This document shows, piece after piece, positions 36,648 to 47,329 of a stretch of DNA of 64,000 nucleotides (position 1 is its first letter; each line of letters opens with the position of its first letter). A program made the position numbers and the translations under genes. The stretch is from the NCBI GenBank assembly GCA_027483345.1, contig JAIXUV010000034.1, forward strand, positions 1 through 64,000. The letters run 5' to 3'. Source of the DNA: Verrucomicrobiales bacterium (lineage in GTDB: Bacteria > Verrucomicrobiota > Verrucomicrobiia > Limisphaerales > UBA9464). Below the pieces are notes generated by a model, which did no database searches, was not told the DNA's origin, and saw nothing but the letters and a program-made list of their open reading frames with translations.

Positions 36648-39131
36648 ATGAAATTGTTTCCTCGCCGCTGGCTTAGGCTCTGCGCCGTCCTCGTCGCCTG
36701 CCTCCAACTGGCCGCCGCCGAAGAAGGTCCCGTGATCCGGAAGATCGTCATCAAGCATGTCGGTCCGCCTGCCGTCAGCGAGGAGCTCATCCGGGCCAAC
36801 ATCCGAGTGAAGGAGGGGGAGGCGTACAGCCGGGTGTCGATCGACGACGACATCAAGAACCTCTACGGCACCCTTTTCTTCTACAACATCCGCGTGACCG
36901 AGGACGTGACCGCGACCGAGACGGGTCCCGGCGGCGTCAAGATCGCGAAGGAGTACACGCTGACCTACGTGGTCCAGGGAAAGCCGGTGATCACGGAGAT
37001 CCGCTTTTCGGGGAACAAGAAGTACTCGACCTCGCGGTTGCGTCGGAAGCTGACCTCCAAGACCGGCGAGCCCATGGACGAGCGCCGGCTCTTCAACGAC
37101 ACGCAGGAGATCCTGAAGATGTACCAGAAGGCCGGTCTGCAGAAGACCACCATCGAGTACAAGCCCAGCATCAACGAGGCGCTCGGCCGGGGCATCGTCA
37201 CCTTCGAGATCAGCGAGGCTCCGCGGGTGAAGATCAAGGACGTGGTCTTCGACGACGCCCAGGCCTTCAAGCAGCGGAAGCTGCGTCGTGCGATCAAGAC
37301 CCGCCGCTGGTGGATCTTCTCCTGGATCACCGGATCCGGCCGCTTCAAGGACGACGTCTTCGAGGAGGACAAGGAGAAGCTCCGCGAGTTCTACGCCGAC
37401 AAGGGCTACATCGACATGGAGCTCAAGGATCCGGTGTTCGTCTATCCGAAGACCAACAACCTGATCCTGCACCTGCCGGTGGTCGAGGGTCCCCAGTACC
37501 GGGTCGGCACGGTCGAATTCAAGGGCAACGAGCTCTTCCCTCGCGAGCAGATCGTCCAGAACCTCACCTCGAAGGACGGCGAGAAGACGAAGCGGGGCCT
37601 GCAATTGCGTTCGGGCGAGGTCTTCTCTCCGACGCGTCTCGGCAAGGACACCGAGGCGATCCAGGATTTCTACGGTGCGCGAGGCTACATCGATGCCCGG
37701 GTCCGACCTGAGCGGATCGCGAACATCGACAAGGGTTCGCTCGACCTCCGCTACAACGTCGAGGAGGGCGACAAGTTCTACGTCGAGAAGATCGAGATCC
37801 AGGGCAACACCAAGACCAAGGACAAGGTCATCCGTCGCGAGTTGGCAATCACGCCCGGCGAGACCTTCGACATGATCCGGGTGAAGGTCTCGAAGAGCCG
37901 GCTCGAACAGATGCAGTTCTTCGAGAAGGTGGAGACGAAGGAAGAAGGCACCGACGTCCCGAACCGGAAGAACCTGGTGATCTCCGTCGAGGAGAAGAAC
38001 ACCGGCAACGTCGCCGTCGGAGCGGGGTTCAGCTCTGTCGACTCCCTGGTCGGCTTCGTGGAGATCAGCCAGGGCAACTTCGACATCGGCAATCCGCCCT
38101 ACTTCACGGGAGCCGGCCAAAAGGCCCGGCTCCGCGCCCAGGTCGGCTCGAGGCGCCAGGACTACGTGATGACCTTCGTGGAGCCGTGGTTCCTCGGGAA
38201 GCGGCTCTCGCTCAGCACCGATCTGTACCACCGGGACCTGAACTTCCTGTCGGACAACTTCAACCAGCGCCAGACCGGCGCGCGGATCGGCCTGAGCCGA
38301 CAGCTCCCGCTGAACCTCGTCGGGAACATCAGCTACACGATCGAGAGCATCGGGATCCGGTTCTCGGATTCCTACCGGGCCCAGCAGCAGGCCGTGGGCA
38401 GCGCGATCCTCGCCGAGGAAGGCACACGTCTCGTCTCTCGCGTGGGCAGCTCGCTGGCCCACGACACCCGGAACAACTTCCTCCTGCCGACCCGGGGCCA
38501 TCGCGCCGAATTGCTTGGGGAACTGGCGGGCGGTCCTTTCGGCGGCGATTCCGATTTCTACAAGCTGGAGGCCCGGATCGCCCAGTATTGGAGTCCGGGA
38601 CGCCTGTTCCGTGACGAGGGCACGGCGAAGGAGATTCTGGACACGCACACCCTTGAGCTGGCCGGGCGCATCGGCGTGGTCGAGGCCTATGGCGACTCGA
38701 GCCGGGTTCCCCTGTTCGACCGGTACTACCTGGGCGGTCTCTACAACCTGCGCGGATCCAAGTTCCGCGCCGTGGGTCCGCGGGAATTCTACTCCGGTGA
38801 GCCCCTGGGCGGTGGCACTTACTGGTTCGGATCCGCGGAATACACGATTCCGATCATTGAACGCCTGCGCTTCGCCCTGTTCTACGACATCGGCATGGTC
38901 TACCCGGAGGCGTACAGTTTCGATCCCACCAGTTCCGGTGTGGATGCGATCGGCAATCCGTTGGTCCGCGGGAACACCGGCCTCTACAACGACAACTGGG
39001 GTATCGGCATCCGACTGAACCTCCCCATCGGCCCGCTGCGGCTCGACTACGGCATCCCGATCAACCACGACCCCGACTCGGGAGGATCCGGGAGGTTCCA
39101 GTTTGGCGTTGGCTGGACGCGTGATTTCTGA
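36648..39131 (+). CDS. bamA: Outer membrane protein assembly factor BamA
   Basis: Multiple POTRA repeats and C-terminal Omp85 barrel: LFDRYYLGGLYNLRGSKFRAVGPRE ... GIGIRLNLPIGPLRLDYGIPINHDPDSGGSGRFQFGVGWTRDF. Confidence 0.95.
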   Translation: MKLFPRRWLRLCAVLVACLQLAAAEEGPVIRKIVIKHVGPPAVSEELIRANIRVKEGEAYSRVSIDDDIKNLYGTLFFYNIRVTEDVTATETGPGGVKIAKEYTLTYVVQGKPVITEIRFSGNKKYSTSRLRRKLTSKTGEPMDERRLFNDTQEILKMYQKAGLQKTTIEYKPSINEALGRGIVTFEISEAPRVKIKDVVFDDAQAFKQRKLRRAIKTRRWWIFSWITGSGRFKDDVFEEDKEKLREFYADKGYIDMELKDPVFVYPKTNNLILHLPVVEGPQYRVGTVEFKGNELFPREQIVQNLTSKDGEKTKRGLQLRSGEVFSPTRLGKDTEAIQDFYGARGYIDARVRPERIANIDKGSLDLRYNVEEGDKFYVEKIEIQGNTKTKDKVIRRELAITPGETFDMIRVKVSKSRLEQMQFFEKVETKEEGTDVPNRKNLVISVEEKNTGNVAVGAGFSSVDSLVGFVEISQGNFDIGNPPYFTGAGQKARLRAQVGSRRQDYVMTFVEPWFLGKRLSLSTDLYHRDLNFLSDNFNQRQTGARIGLSRQLPLNLVGNISYTIESIGIRFSDSYRAQQQAVGSAILAEEGTRLVSRVGSSLAHDTRNNFLLPTRGHRAELLGELAGGPFGGDSDFYKLEARIAQYWSPGRLFRDEGTAKEILDTHTLELAGRIGVVEAYGDSSRVPLFDRYYLGGLYNLRGSKFRAVGPREFYSGEPLGGGTYWFGSAEYTIPIIERLRFALFYDIGMVYPEAYSFDPTSSGVDAIGNPLVRGNTGLYNDNWGIGIRLNLPIGPLRLDYGIPINHDPDSGGSGRFQFGVGWTRDF

Positions 39132-39164
39132 CATCCCTTTCCCGTCTGTTTTCCCAAACGAAGC

Positions 39165-39791
39165 ATGAAACGACCTGTGAAGTTCCTCGCCGCCGCGATC
39201 ACCGCGGCCCTCCTCTCCATGCCGGCCAATGCCCAGGGCAAGGTCGGAGTAATCGACCTGCAGAAGGTGTTCGACAACTTCTGGCGCACCAAGCAGGCGG
39301 ACGTGCAGATCAAGGATCGCCTTTCCGAGTTCGAGAAGCTCGGAGCCACGATGTTTGAGGACTACAAGAAGGCCAATGAGGAGTTTGGAAAGCAGATGGA
39401 GGCCGCCAACGACCCTGCTCTTTCCAACGAGGAGAAGGACAAGCGCCGCAAGGACCTCGAGAAGAAGCGCAAGGACATCCTCGAGATGGAGAACAACCTG
39501 AAGCAGTTCCAACAGAACAGCCAGAAGTCGTTGATGGAACAGAAGTTCCGCGTGCGTGAATCGATCCTTCGCGAAGTCCGCGGCGTGATCGAGGAGAAGG
39601 CCAAGGCGGGCGGCTTCAACATGGTCCTGGACACCGCGGCGCTCTCCGCCAACCAGACCCCGATCCTCCTTTACAGCACCCTCTCCGGTTCCGAGAACGA
39701 CCTTTCCGAGTCGGTCTCCAAGCAGTTGGCCGCTTCCGCTCCTCCCGATGCGCCGAAGGCGGAGGCTCCCAAGACCGAGGAGAAGAAGTAG
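39165..39791 (+). CDS. OmpH/Skp-family periplasmic chaperone
   Basis: MKRPVKFLAAAITAALLSMPANAQGKVGVIDLQKVFDNFWRTKQADVQIK; coiled coil; directly after bamA. Confidence 0.9.
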   Translation: MKRPVKFLAAAITAALLSMPANAQGKVGVIDLQKVFDNFWRTKQADVQIKDRLSEFEKLGATMFEDYKKANEEFGKQMEAANDPALSNEEKDKRRKDLEKKRKDILEMENNLKQFQQNSQKSLMEQKFRVRESILREVRGVIEEKAKAGGFNMVLDTAALSANQTPILLYSTLSGSENDLSESVSKQLAASAPPDAPKAEAPKTEEKK

Positions 39792-39810
39792 TCTCCCAGC
39801 CAGTTTGAAT

Positions 39811-39843
39811 GGGGCGCGGCATCGGCCGCGCCCCTTTTCGTTT
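39811..39843 (+). terminator. Rho-independent terminator after ompH/skp
   Basis: GGGGCGCGGC-atcg-GCCGCGCCCC 10-bp stem followed by TTTTCGTTT. Confidence 0.88.
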
Positions 39844-39867
39844 CCCGATCCTCCGTCACCTCCTCCC

Positions 39868-40566
39868 ATGACCACCGCCGTGATCGTCGCCGCCGGACGC
39901 GGAACCCGCATGGGCCCGGGAATCGACAAGCTCTTCCTCGAGATCGCCGGCCGCACCGTCGTCGGCCACACGTGGAAACGCTTCGACGGACATCCCGAGA
40001 TCGACCACGTCGTCCTGGTCGTCCGGAAGGGCTCCGAGCCAGCATTCCATGAGATCGGTGCCACACTGGACCTCTCCAAACCGTGGTCCCTGGTGGCCGG
40101 CGGTGCTGAAAGGCAGGACTCCGTGTGGAACGGAGTCCAAGCGGTGCCTCCCGGTACGCGCTGGGTGGCCGTCCAGGACGGCGCCAGACCCTGCACCTCC
40201 GCCGCCACGATCTCCCGATGCCTCGCCGACGCCCGCCGCGCCGGAGCCTCCGTGGCCGCCCAGCGGATGGTCGACACCATCAAGGAGTCGACAGCCGAAG
40301 GCGGGATGATCGGACAGCACCTCGACCGTTCTCGGCTCTGGAGCGTCCAGACTCCCCAATGCTTCGCCCTGGACGTCCTGGCTCCAGCCTTGGAGAAGGT
40401 GCGGAAACAGGGGATCTTGGTGACCGACGACACGGCGGCGTGCGGTCTTGCCGGACACCCGGTGGTCCTCACCGAATGTCCGGACCCAAATCCCAAGGTC
40501 ACAAGTCCGGCGGATCTTCCGCTGGTGGCCCATTGGCTGACTCCCCCTCCCGAACCGCTTCCTTGA
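39868..40566 (+). CDS. ispD: 2-C-methyl-D-erythritol 4-phosphate cytidylyltransferase
   Basis: MTTAVIVAAGRGTRMGPGIDKLFLEIAGRTVVGHTWKRF; GGAERQDSVWNGVQAVPPGTRWVAVQDGARP; WSVQTPQCF; TDDTAACGLAGHPV. Confidence 0.93.
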   Translation: MTTAVIVAAGRGTRMGPGIDKLFLEIAGRTVVGHTWKRFDGHPEIDHVVLVVRKGSEPAFHEIGATLDLSKPWSLVAGGAERQDSVWNGVQAVPPGTRWVAVQDGARPCTSAATISRCLADARRAGASVAAQRMVDTIKESTAEGGMIGQHLDRSRLWSVQTPQCFALDVLAPALEKVRKQGILVTDDTAACGLAGHPVVLTECPDPNPKVTSPADLPLVAHWLTPPPEPLP

Positions 40567-40635
40567 CTCCGCGGGGCGCGACCGACAAGTTGTCCCGCTC
40601 GTTCGCGCCCCGCCTTCCCCGCGGTCAACGCACCT

Positions 40636-42540
40636 ATGTCCAAGACGAAAGAGAAGAAGCCCGTCGCCAAGGCCGCCCTGAAGAAGCCGACCCCTCCCGC
40701 AGCCACCGCACCGGCCTCGACGCATTCCGCGTCGAAGGGCGGACGCCCCGAGCGTCCCGCCAAAAAGCCGGCCGCGGCCGCCAACCCTGCGGAGATCGTC
40801 GTGCCCAAGGAGCCGGTCGAACTCACCGGGCCCAGCCCTGCCCAACTCGCACAGATCGCTTCCGGGGAGGGCGACGGCCTGCCCTCCGCCATCGGCACGA
40901 TCAAGAACGCCTCCGGCGTTGATATCACCGAGAAGATCAAGGAACTGGTCCGGCAATCCCAGGAGCAGGGCTACCTGACCCACAGCGACATCGGTGACGC
41001 GCTTGCCGACACCCCCATGTCCCCCGAGGAGATGGACGAGGTGTACATCAAGCTGCGCAACCTCGAGATCGAGATCGTCGACCAGGCGGAGGTGGACCGG
41101 CCCAAGAACGCTGAGCAGGAGGAAGAGGAGGACAAGTCACGGCTCGACATCCTCGATGATCCGGTCCGGATGTACCTCAAGCAGATGGGCCAGGTCCCGC
41201 TGCTGACCCGCGAACAGGAGGTCGAGATTTCCAAGCGGATCGAGGACAACGAGAACGAGGTGAAGCGGATCATCTACTCGTTCGGATTCTCCGCGAAGGA
41301 ACACATCGCACTGGCCGAGAAGCTGATCTCGGAACCTCCGAAGGAGCGTTTCGACCGGGTGATCGTCGACAAGAAGATCGAGGTGCGTGAAGAACATCTC
41401 AAGGCGCTCCGCAAGCTGGTGAAGGATGTCCGTGCCATCGACCAGCAGGTGGACGAGTACTGGCGCGGGCTTCAGGAACCGGCCTCCAAGACCAAGCACG
41501 AGAAGATGGGCGTGGAGTTCAAGAAGCTGGACGAGAAACTCCAGCGCTCCTTTCCCAAGTTCTACTACAAGCAAAAGGTCATCGAGGAGATGTCCCTGGT
41601 CGCCGAGAACATCCACGAGAAGTTCCAGATCTCCCGGCGATCCATCCACGAACTCGAGCCCCAGAAGCGGGCCGCTCAGGCCCAGGCGATCATCCATGCC
41701 GAAGAGCGGAAGATCAAAGCGCTGGAGGAGTTCGTCCGCATGACCGTGGCGGGCTACATCGAGGCCTTCAGCCAGCTGAAGCATTTTGAACGCAAGGCGC
41801 TGCAGGCGAAGACCGAGATGGTCGAGGCCAACCTGCGCCTGGTGATCTCGATCGCCAAGAAGTACACGAACCGCGGCCTCTCCTTCCTCGACCTCATTCA
41901 GGAGGGCAACATGGGCCTGATGAAGGCGGTGGAGAAGTTCGAGTACCGCCGCGGCTACAAGTTCTCGACCTACGCGACGTGGTGGATCCGGCAGGCGATC
42001 ACCCGCTCGATCGCCGATCAGGCGCGGACCATCCGCATCCCGGTCCACATGATCGAGACGATCAACAAGCTGATGCGGGTGCAGAAGCAGCTGATCCAGG
42101 ACTTCGGCCGGGAACCGACCCCGGAGGAGATCGCGGACGAGATGCAGATGCCGGTCGACCGGGTGCGTGCCGTCCTCAAGATGGCCCAGCAGCCGATCTC
42201 CCTGCAGAGCCCGGTGGGTGACTCCGACGACACCAACTTCGGCGACTTCATCGAGGACAAGTCCGCGGAGAACCCGTCGGACATGACCAGCTACAGCCTG
42301 CTGAAGGCCAAGCTGGCGGACGTTCTGGACTCGCTGACAGAACGCGAACGGAAGGTGCTGGAACTCCGGTTCGGCCTGCTCGACGGCTATAGCCGGACGC
42401 TTGAGGAGGTCGGCAAGCAGTTCAAGGTGACCCGTGAGCGCATCCGTCAGATCGAGGCCAAGGCCTTGAGGAAGATGCGTCATCCGACCCGTTTGAGGCA
42501 GCTCCACGGCTTCCTCGAAGGCGAGGAGGCCGTCGCCTGA
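40636..42540 (+). CDS. rpoD: RNA polymerase primary sigma factor (RpoD/SigA)
   Basis: [129 protein letters not shown]. Confidence 0.97.
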   Translation: MSKTKEKKPVAKAALKKPTPPAATAPASTHSASKGGRPERPAKKPAAAANPAEIVVPKEPVELTGPSPAQLAQIASGEGDGLPSAIGTIKNASGVDITEKIKELVRQSQEQGYLTHSDIGDALADTPMSPEEMDEVYIKLRNLEIEIVDQAEVDRPKNAEQEEEEDKSRLDILDDPVRMYLKQMGQVPLLTREQEVEISKRIEDNENEVKRIIYSFGFSAKEHIALAEKLISEPPKERFDRVIVDKKIEVREEHLKALRKLVKDVRAIDQQVDEYWRGLQEPASKTKHEKMGVEFKKLDEKLQRSFPKFYYKQKVIEEMSLVAENIHEKFQISRRSIHELEPQKRAAQAQAIIHAEERKIKALEEFVRMTVAGYIEAFSQLKHFERKALQAKTEMVEANLRLVISIAKKYTNRGLSFLDLIQEGNMGLMKAVEKFEYRRGYKFSTYATWWIRQAITRSIADQARTIRIPVHMIETINKLMRVQKQLIQDFGREPTPEEIADEMQMPVDRVRAVLKMAQQPISLQSPVGDSDDTNFGDFIEDKSAENPSDMTSYSLLKAKLADVLDSLTERERKVLELRFGLLDGYSRTLEEVGKQFKVTRERIRQIEAKALRKMRHPTRLRQLHGFLEGEEAVA

Positions 42541-42549
42541 GATCGCAAG

Positions 42550-42582
42550 AGAGCCCCGGTGGAAACCGGGGCTCTTTCGTTT
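42550..42582 (+). terminator. Rho-independent terminator after rpoD
   Basis: AGAGCCCCGGT-ggaa-ACCGGGGCTCT 11-bp stem followed by TTCGTTT. Confidence 0.92.
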
Positions 42583-42661
42583 CGAACGATCCCATCCGCG
42601 CCGTCGTAACACCGTCCGCCTTCCGAAACCAACCACGGGTCCACCGGGTGGTGTCCTGCAA

Positions 42662-44362
42662 ATGACTTCCCTACTTGAACATCCGCGGACGGTTCGCATC
42701 CATCCACGGATGCCCCCTGCCGCTGCGACCGCCTTCCAGTCCCTCCGCTGGCTTTGGCTGGTGCTGTCGATGGCGATGGCGACGACTTCGGGACTGCGGG
42801 CCGCTGGCATCCGGCGGGAGGAACTCTTCGACGGCCCCATCCTGACCTGGGAGATCCAGCTGTCCCGCGGCGAGATGGCGAAGCTGCGCGGGGCCGCCGG
42901 GCCTTTCACGTCGGAAAGACCCGAAGCGCTCTGCACGGTCCGGGCCGGTGGTCACGTCTGGACCAACGTCGCGATCCACCTCAAGGGCGCCGCAGGCAGT
43001 TTCCGGCACTTCGACCAGAATCCAGCCCTGACCTTGAACTTCGGCAAGGTCCAGGACGGCCAGACCTGCTTCGGCCACCGGAAGCTCCACCTCAACAACT
43101 CAGTCCAGGATGCCGGACGCATGGACGAGCTGCTCGCCTCCGAGATGTACCTGAACAGCGGTGTGCCAACCCCCCGCGCCACTCACGGATTCGTCCATGT
43201 CAACGGCCGGAGACTGGGCCTCTACGTGGTGAAGGGCGGCTGGGACAAACCGTTCCTGAAGCAGCATTTCGGCAGCTCAAAGGGCAACTTCTACGACGGC
43301 GAGTTCTCCCAGGACATCGACGGGAACCTGCGTCGCGCCTCTGGCGAAGGTGAACCGGACTGGGCCGACCTCGAGCAATTGAGGGACGCGCTCAGGGAGC
43401 CCGACAGGGCCCGACGCCTGGAGCGGCTCGTCGGCAGCGTCGACATCGACCGGTTCATCTCCTACACCGCAATCCAGGTGCTGATCGACGACTGGGACGG
43501 CTATGCCCGTCAGCGGAACAACTACCGGATCTACAACGATCCGACCTCCGGCCGGTTGGTTTTCATGCCCCATGGCATGGACCAGCTCTGGCGGAATCCG
43601 AGGAGCGGCTTCTCGCCGCGCTTCAACGGCGTGGTGGCGTCGAGCCTGTTCGGATTGGAGAGCATGTCCGCACGCTTGGTGACCCGCATGCGGGAACTGA
43701 CCAACACCGTCTACAACGCCGGGTTCGTGGACGAGGTGTTCGAGCGGGCCAAAACCCGTCTGATCCAGGCCTACGAGAAGGAACGTCGACACGAGGAACG
43801 GCAGCGCATCCTTTCCGCCATGGAGGAAACGCGGGGGCGGATACGCTCGCGGATGGCCACCTTCAACGGCGAGGCCTACAAGACACCCCATGCGATCGCG
43901 TTCGACGCGGATGGCCGGAGCCCGGTGCGCTCCTGGACCACCAGCCAGGAAGGTGACGACGTCGAGTTCACGGATCAGAAGGTCGACGGCAGACGGATCC
44001 TGAGCATCGAGGTCTCCGGCCCGGGTTCCTACGGATCCTGGAGGGCCCGCTTGGCCCTGCCTCCAGGAAGATACCGTTTCGAGACCCGTGTCAAAACCAC
44101 CGAGGTCCGCGGCACAGACCCAACCGGCCGGGGACGAGGCGCGGGCATCCGGATCAGCGGCAACCGGCGTGGTGCGGGTCTGGAAGGTTCCAACGACTGG
44201 AGAACGCTTCGGTATGATTTCGCGGTTCCCGGCGAGGAAGGTGGCCGCAGGGGAATGGGTGGCGAGCAGGATGCGGTGCTGATCGCCGAACTGCGGGCAG
44301 ACTCGGGCGTGGTGGAATTCGACGCCGACTCGATGGTCCTCAGCCGGATCAACGATCCCTGA
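42662..44362 (+). CDS. CotH kinase-family secreted protein
   Basis: IHLKGAAGSFRHFDQNPALTLNFGKVQDGQTCFGHRKLHLNNSVQDAGRMDELLASEMYLNSGVPTPRATHGFVHVNGRRLGLYVVKGGWDKPFLKQHF. Confidence 0.85.
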   Translation: MTSLLEHPRTVRIHPRMPPAAATAFQSLRWLWLVLSMAMATTSGLRAAGIRREELFDGPILTWEIQLSRGEMAKLRGAAGPFTSERPEALCTVRAGGHVWTNVAIHLKGAAGSFRHFDQNPALTLNFGKVQDGQTCFGHRKLHLNNSVQDAGRMDELLASEMYLNSGVPTPRATHGFVHVNGRRLGLYVVKGGWDKPFLKQHFGSSKGNFYDGEFSQDIDGNLRRASGEGEPDWADLEQLRDALREPDRARRLERLVGSVDIDRFISYTAIQVLIDDWDGYARQRNNYRIYNDPTSGRLVFMPHGMDQLWRNPRSGFSPRFNGVVASSLFGLESMSARLVTRMRELTNTVYNAGFVDEVFERAKTRLIQAYEKERRHEERQRILSAMEETRGRIRSRMATFNGEAYKTPHAIAFDADGRSPVRSWTTSQEGDDVEFTDQKVDGRRILSIEVSGPGSYGSWRARLALPPGRYRFETRVKTTEVRGTDPTGRGRGAGIRISGNRRGAGLEGSNDWRTLRYDFAVPGEEGGRRGMGGEQDAVLIAELRADSGVVEFDADSMVLSRINDP

Positions 44363-44607
44363 TCCGGAGCGATTTCCAGGAGGCGCGCTGAGGTTTCCCG
44401 AAGAAGTGCAAGACCGCCAAGGGCGAACAGGATCAGGAGCCTCAATGCCAACAACGGCCGAAGTCCGTCATTCCCAGGACAGGACCGTCGCCTCCCTTCC
44501 CCTCGCTTCGAGGCTTGGCGCCTTGGCCTGAGGGTCCCTTCCTCATGGATTCGGCGGGGCGCCGGTTCTTGTTTGGGTTTTCCGACAAGAAGCCGTAGAC
44601 CTCCCGC

Positions 44608-45651
44608 ATGTCCCATCCATGTTCGCGATTCCTGGCTTGGCTGGGATTGATCCCGGCCATCGTGTCCGCCGACGCCATCGTCGGGAACTCGTTCGTCGCG
44701 GATGCCCCACCGACCCGATCCTCCCACGCATCGACCATCGTGGAGACGCCGACGGGCATTGCGGCGGCCTGGTTCGGCGGAACGGCGGAGCGGGCGAAGG
44801 ACGTGGTCATCTGGTACGCGACCTTGGAGGGCGGACGTTGGGGGACTCCGGTCGAGGTGGCCCGAGGAAACGAAGATCAGGGCGCCCCGCAGTATGCCTG
44901 CTGGAACCCGGTCCTCGTCCAGGAACCGGCCGGTCCCCTCCACCTCTTCTACAAGGTCGGACCAAGCCCCGACACCTGGTGGGGACGTCACCAGTCGTCC
45001 AAGGACGGCGGCAAGACCTGGAGCAAAAGCACCCGGCTTCCCGATGGTCTGGTCGGCCCGGTTCGCAACAAGCCCATCCGACTTGCCGACGGCATCTGGC
45101 TCTTCGGTTCGAGCTCGGAGGACGCCGGTTGGCGGATCCACATGGAATGGAGCCGTCCGCCCTTCAAGGAATGGTCGCGGACCCCGGCCCTCAATGGCAC
45201 CAACGACTGGGGCGCCATCCAACCGACCCTGCTTGCCTGGGCGCCGGACCGGATCCAGGCCCTGCTGCGCACCCGCCAGAAGGTCGTGGCCGAGACGTGG
45301 AGCCGGGACGGTGGCCGAACCTGGACTCCGGTCGCGAAAACCTCCTTACCCAACCCGAACAGCGGCATCGACGCGGTGATGCTCCAAGACGGACGCGCCT
45401 TGCTGGTCTACAATCCGGACGCCGGCAGCCGGGCCACCATCGGCATCGCCGTTTCCCGCGACGGCAAGGACTGGAGACACGTCCAGGACCTCGAGTCCAC
45501 CACAGCAGCAGGCAACGGCGCCTTGGACCGGAATCCGGGCGAACTCAGCTACCCCGCGGTGATCCAGTCGAAGGATGGCCGGATCCACATCACCTACACC
45601 TGGAAGCGGGAAAAGATCCGCCACGTGGTCGTCGATACGTCGAGGCTTTGA
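44608..45651 (+). CDS. Exo-alpha-sialidase / BNR-repeat family secreted protein
   Basis: SSHASTIVETPTGIAAAWFGGTAERAKDVVIWYATLEGGRWGTPVEVARG; Asp-box-like SKDGGKTWSKS, SRDGGRTWTPV. Confidence 0.88.
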   Translation: MSHPCSRFLAWLGLIPAIVSADAIVGNSFVADAPPTRSSHASTIVETPTGIAAAWFGGTAERAKDVVIWYATLEGGRWGTPVEVARGNEDQGAPQYACWNPVLVQEPAGPLHLFYKVGPSPDTWWGRHQSSKDGGKTWSKSTRLPDGLVGPVRNKPIRLADGIWLFGSSSEDAGWRIHMEWSRPPFKEWSRTPALNGTNDWGAIQPTLLAWAPDRIQALLRTRQKVVAETWSRDGGRTWTPVAKTSLPNPNSGIDAVMLQDGRALLVYNPDAGSRATIGIAVSRDGKDWRHVQDLESTTAAGNGALDRNPGELSYPAVIQSKDGRIHITYTWKREKIRHVVVDTSRL

Positions 45652-45655
45652 GCGC

Positions 45656-47329
45656 ATGGAACGCCTTCCGGTCGCCAACCGCGAACTCCGGATAGCGTCC
45701 CGGAGGGGCCAGACGTTCTGGGGCCGATGTGCCGCCGCCGGCCTGTCCCTTGCCGTCGCGGCGTTCATCGTGAAGGTCGTCGGCCTCGTGGCTCCCCGTG
45801 AGCTCGGACTGGCGCTCTTCGTGGGACTTTTCTGGACCGCATTCATTGTCGCACTGGGTGTCGGAACGTTGCTGGTCTCGGACTCCATCAGCGGCGAGGT
45901 CCGTGAAGGGACCCTGGGACTGCTCTTCCTCACCGATCTCCGCCCGTCCGACGTCCTCGCAGGGAAGCTGGCCGCAGGTTCCCTGTCCTCCGTGTACAGC
46001 CTCCTCGCCATCCTTCCGGTCCTTGGCCTGCCGATGCTGTGCGGCGGTGTCGGCGGAATGGATTACCTGCGTGCTTCACTGGCCCTCCTGCTCACCTTGA
46101 CCTGGTCCCTATCGCTGTCGCTTTTCCTTTCCACGTTCCGGGGCGGGTTTCAACAGGTGCAGACCCGGTCCGTGGCCTTCACTCTCCTCATCGCCGGTGG
46201 CCTCCCAGGCATCGGAGGCATCCTTCAGGCGGTGCTTTTGGACAAGGGATTCGACGGTCCGTCCGTCCGTCTGCTGGTTGCACCGCTCTTCCTGCTGAGT
46301 CCCGGAACCACCCTGGCCTTCTCCATGCCCCAGGTCTTCCAAGGTTGGTACATGGGGTATCTCCTCGGAGTGGTCACCCTCGCCGCAACCTCCGCTGGAC
46401 TCCTTTTCGCGACGCAACGCCGGCTTCGACACGCCTGGAAGGACCGGCCGGAAGCCGCGGGAAGACCCGCTCTTATCCAACGTCTCAGGACCTTCGTCCG
46501 CTCCCGGACGCTGACCTCCGGCGACGCGCGCAGGGAGATCCTCGACACGATCCCCTTTACGTGGCCGAACCTGCGCTCGCGCTGGAAAGGCTGGAATCCT
46601 TGGATCGGCGGCGGCGTGATCCTCGCGGGTTGGGCGGGGATCGGACTCGCCTTCGGATCCGATTTCTTCGAGTTCCCGGCATGGGTGGCGATGTCGATCC
46701 TGCTCCACCTGCACCTGAAGGCGTGCCTTTCCAACGACGCCCAGCGGTCGTTCTTCGATGCCCGACGCTCCGGCGCGATGGAACTCCTGCTGACGCTGCC
46801 CATCGATGACCGTCGCCACGTGCAGGAGCACCTGCTCGCGCTGCGCCGGAATTACCTGAAGCCGATCCTGTCCGTCCTCGTCCTCGACGCGGGAATCACG
46901 GTCTGGGTCCTCTCCGGCGACGCCCTCCGGAATGAGGATTCGATCGAATGGATGCTCAGCATGGCGAGCCGGGGCGGGTTCCTGGTCCTGGACTCGCTCG
47001 CGCTCGCCCACTTCGGGCTTTGGATCGGCGCGTCGACCCGGCGAACGCAACTCCGTCAGGAACCGTTCCTCATCGTCATCATGGGCCCGTGGCTGGTCCT
47101 GCTCCTTATGCTCACCCTTGGAGGACTTCGGGGAGGCCTCGATTTCAAAGGCTTCCTGGTGATGACCCTGGTGGTTGGCGCCACATTTTCCCTTCTTGCC
47201 CTGACCTATGCCAAGTCACGCTTGGGGACAGATTTCCGCGCGGCGGCCTCGATGGCGCCCGGCATGAGGGATACGGCGTTGACCGACACGGCGACCGTCG
47301 CAGATCAGTCCACCGGGCGGACGATGTAG
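45656..47329 (+). CDS. ABC-2-type permease-like membrane protein
   Basis: MERLPVANRELRIASRRGQTFWGRC...; DSISGEVREGTLGLLFLTDLRPSDVLAGKLAAG parallels the 12950-14467 permease. Confidence 0.75.
   Translation: MERLPVANRELRIASRRGQTFWGRCAAAGLSLAVAAFIVKVVGLVAPRELGLALFVGLFWTAFIVALGVGTLLVSDSISGEVREGTLGLLFLTDLRPSDVLAGKLAAGSLSSVYSLLAILPVLGLPMLCGGVGGMDYLRASLALLLTLTWSLSLSLFLSTFRGGFQQVQTRSVAFTLLIAGGLPGIGGILQAVLLDKGFDGPSVRLLVAPLFLLSPGTTLAFSMPQVFQGWYMGYLLGVVTLAATSAGLLFATQRRLRHAWKDRPEAAGRPALIQRLRTFVRSRTLTSGDARREILDTIPFTWPNLRSRWKGWNPWIGGGVILAGWAGIGLAFGSDFFEFPAWVAMSILLHLHLKACLSNDAQRSFFDARRSGAMELLLTLPIDDRRHVQEHLLALRRNYLKPILSVLVLDAGITVWVLSGDALRNEDSIEWMLSMASRGGFLVLDSLALAHFGLWIGASTRRTQLRQEPFLIVIMGPWLVLLLMLTLGGLRGGLDFKGFLVMTLVVGATFSLLALTYAKSRLGTDFRAAASMAPGMRDTALTDTATVADQSTGRTM

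Noticed and set aside
36597-40940. 1447-aa minus-strand ORF opposite bamA, ompH, ispD
   Set aside because: Antisense of well-supported genes; repetitive L/D/V/H-rich composition with no recognisable domain.
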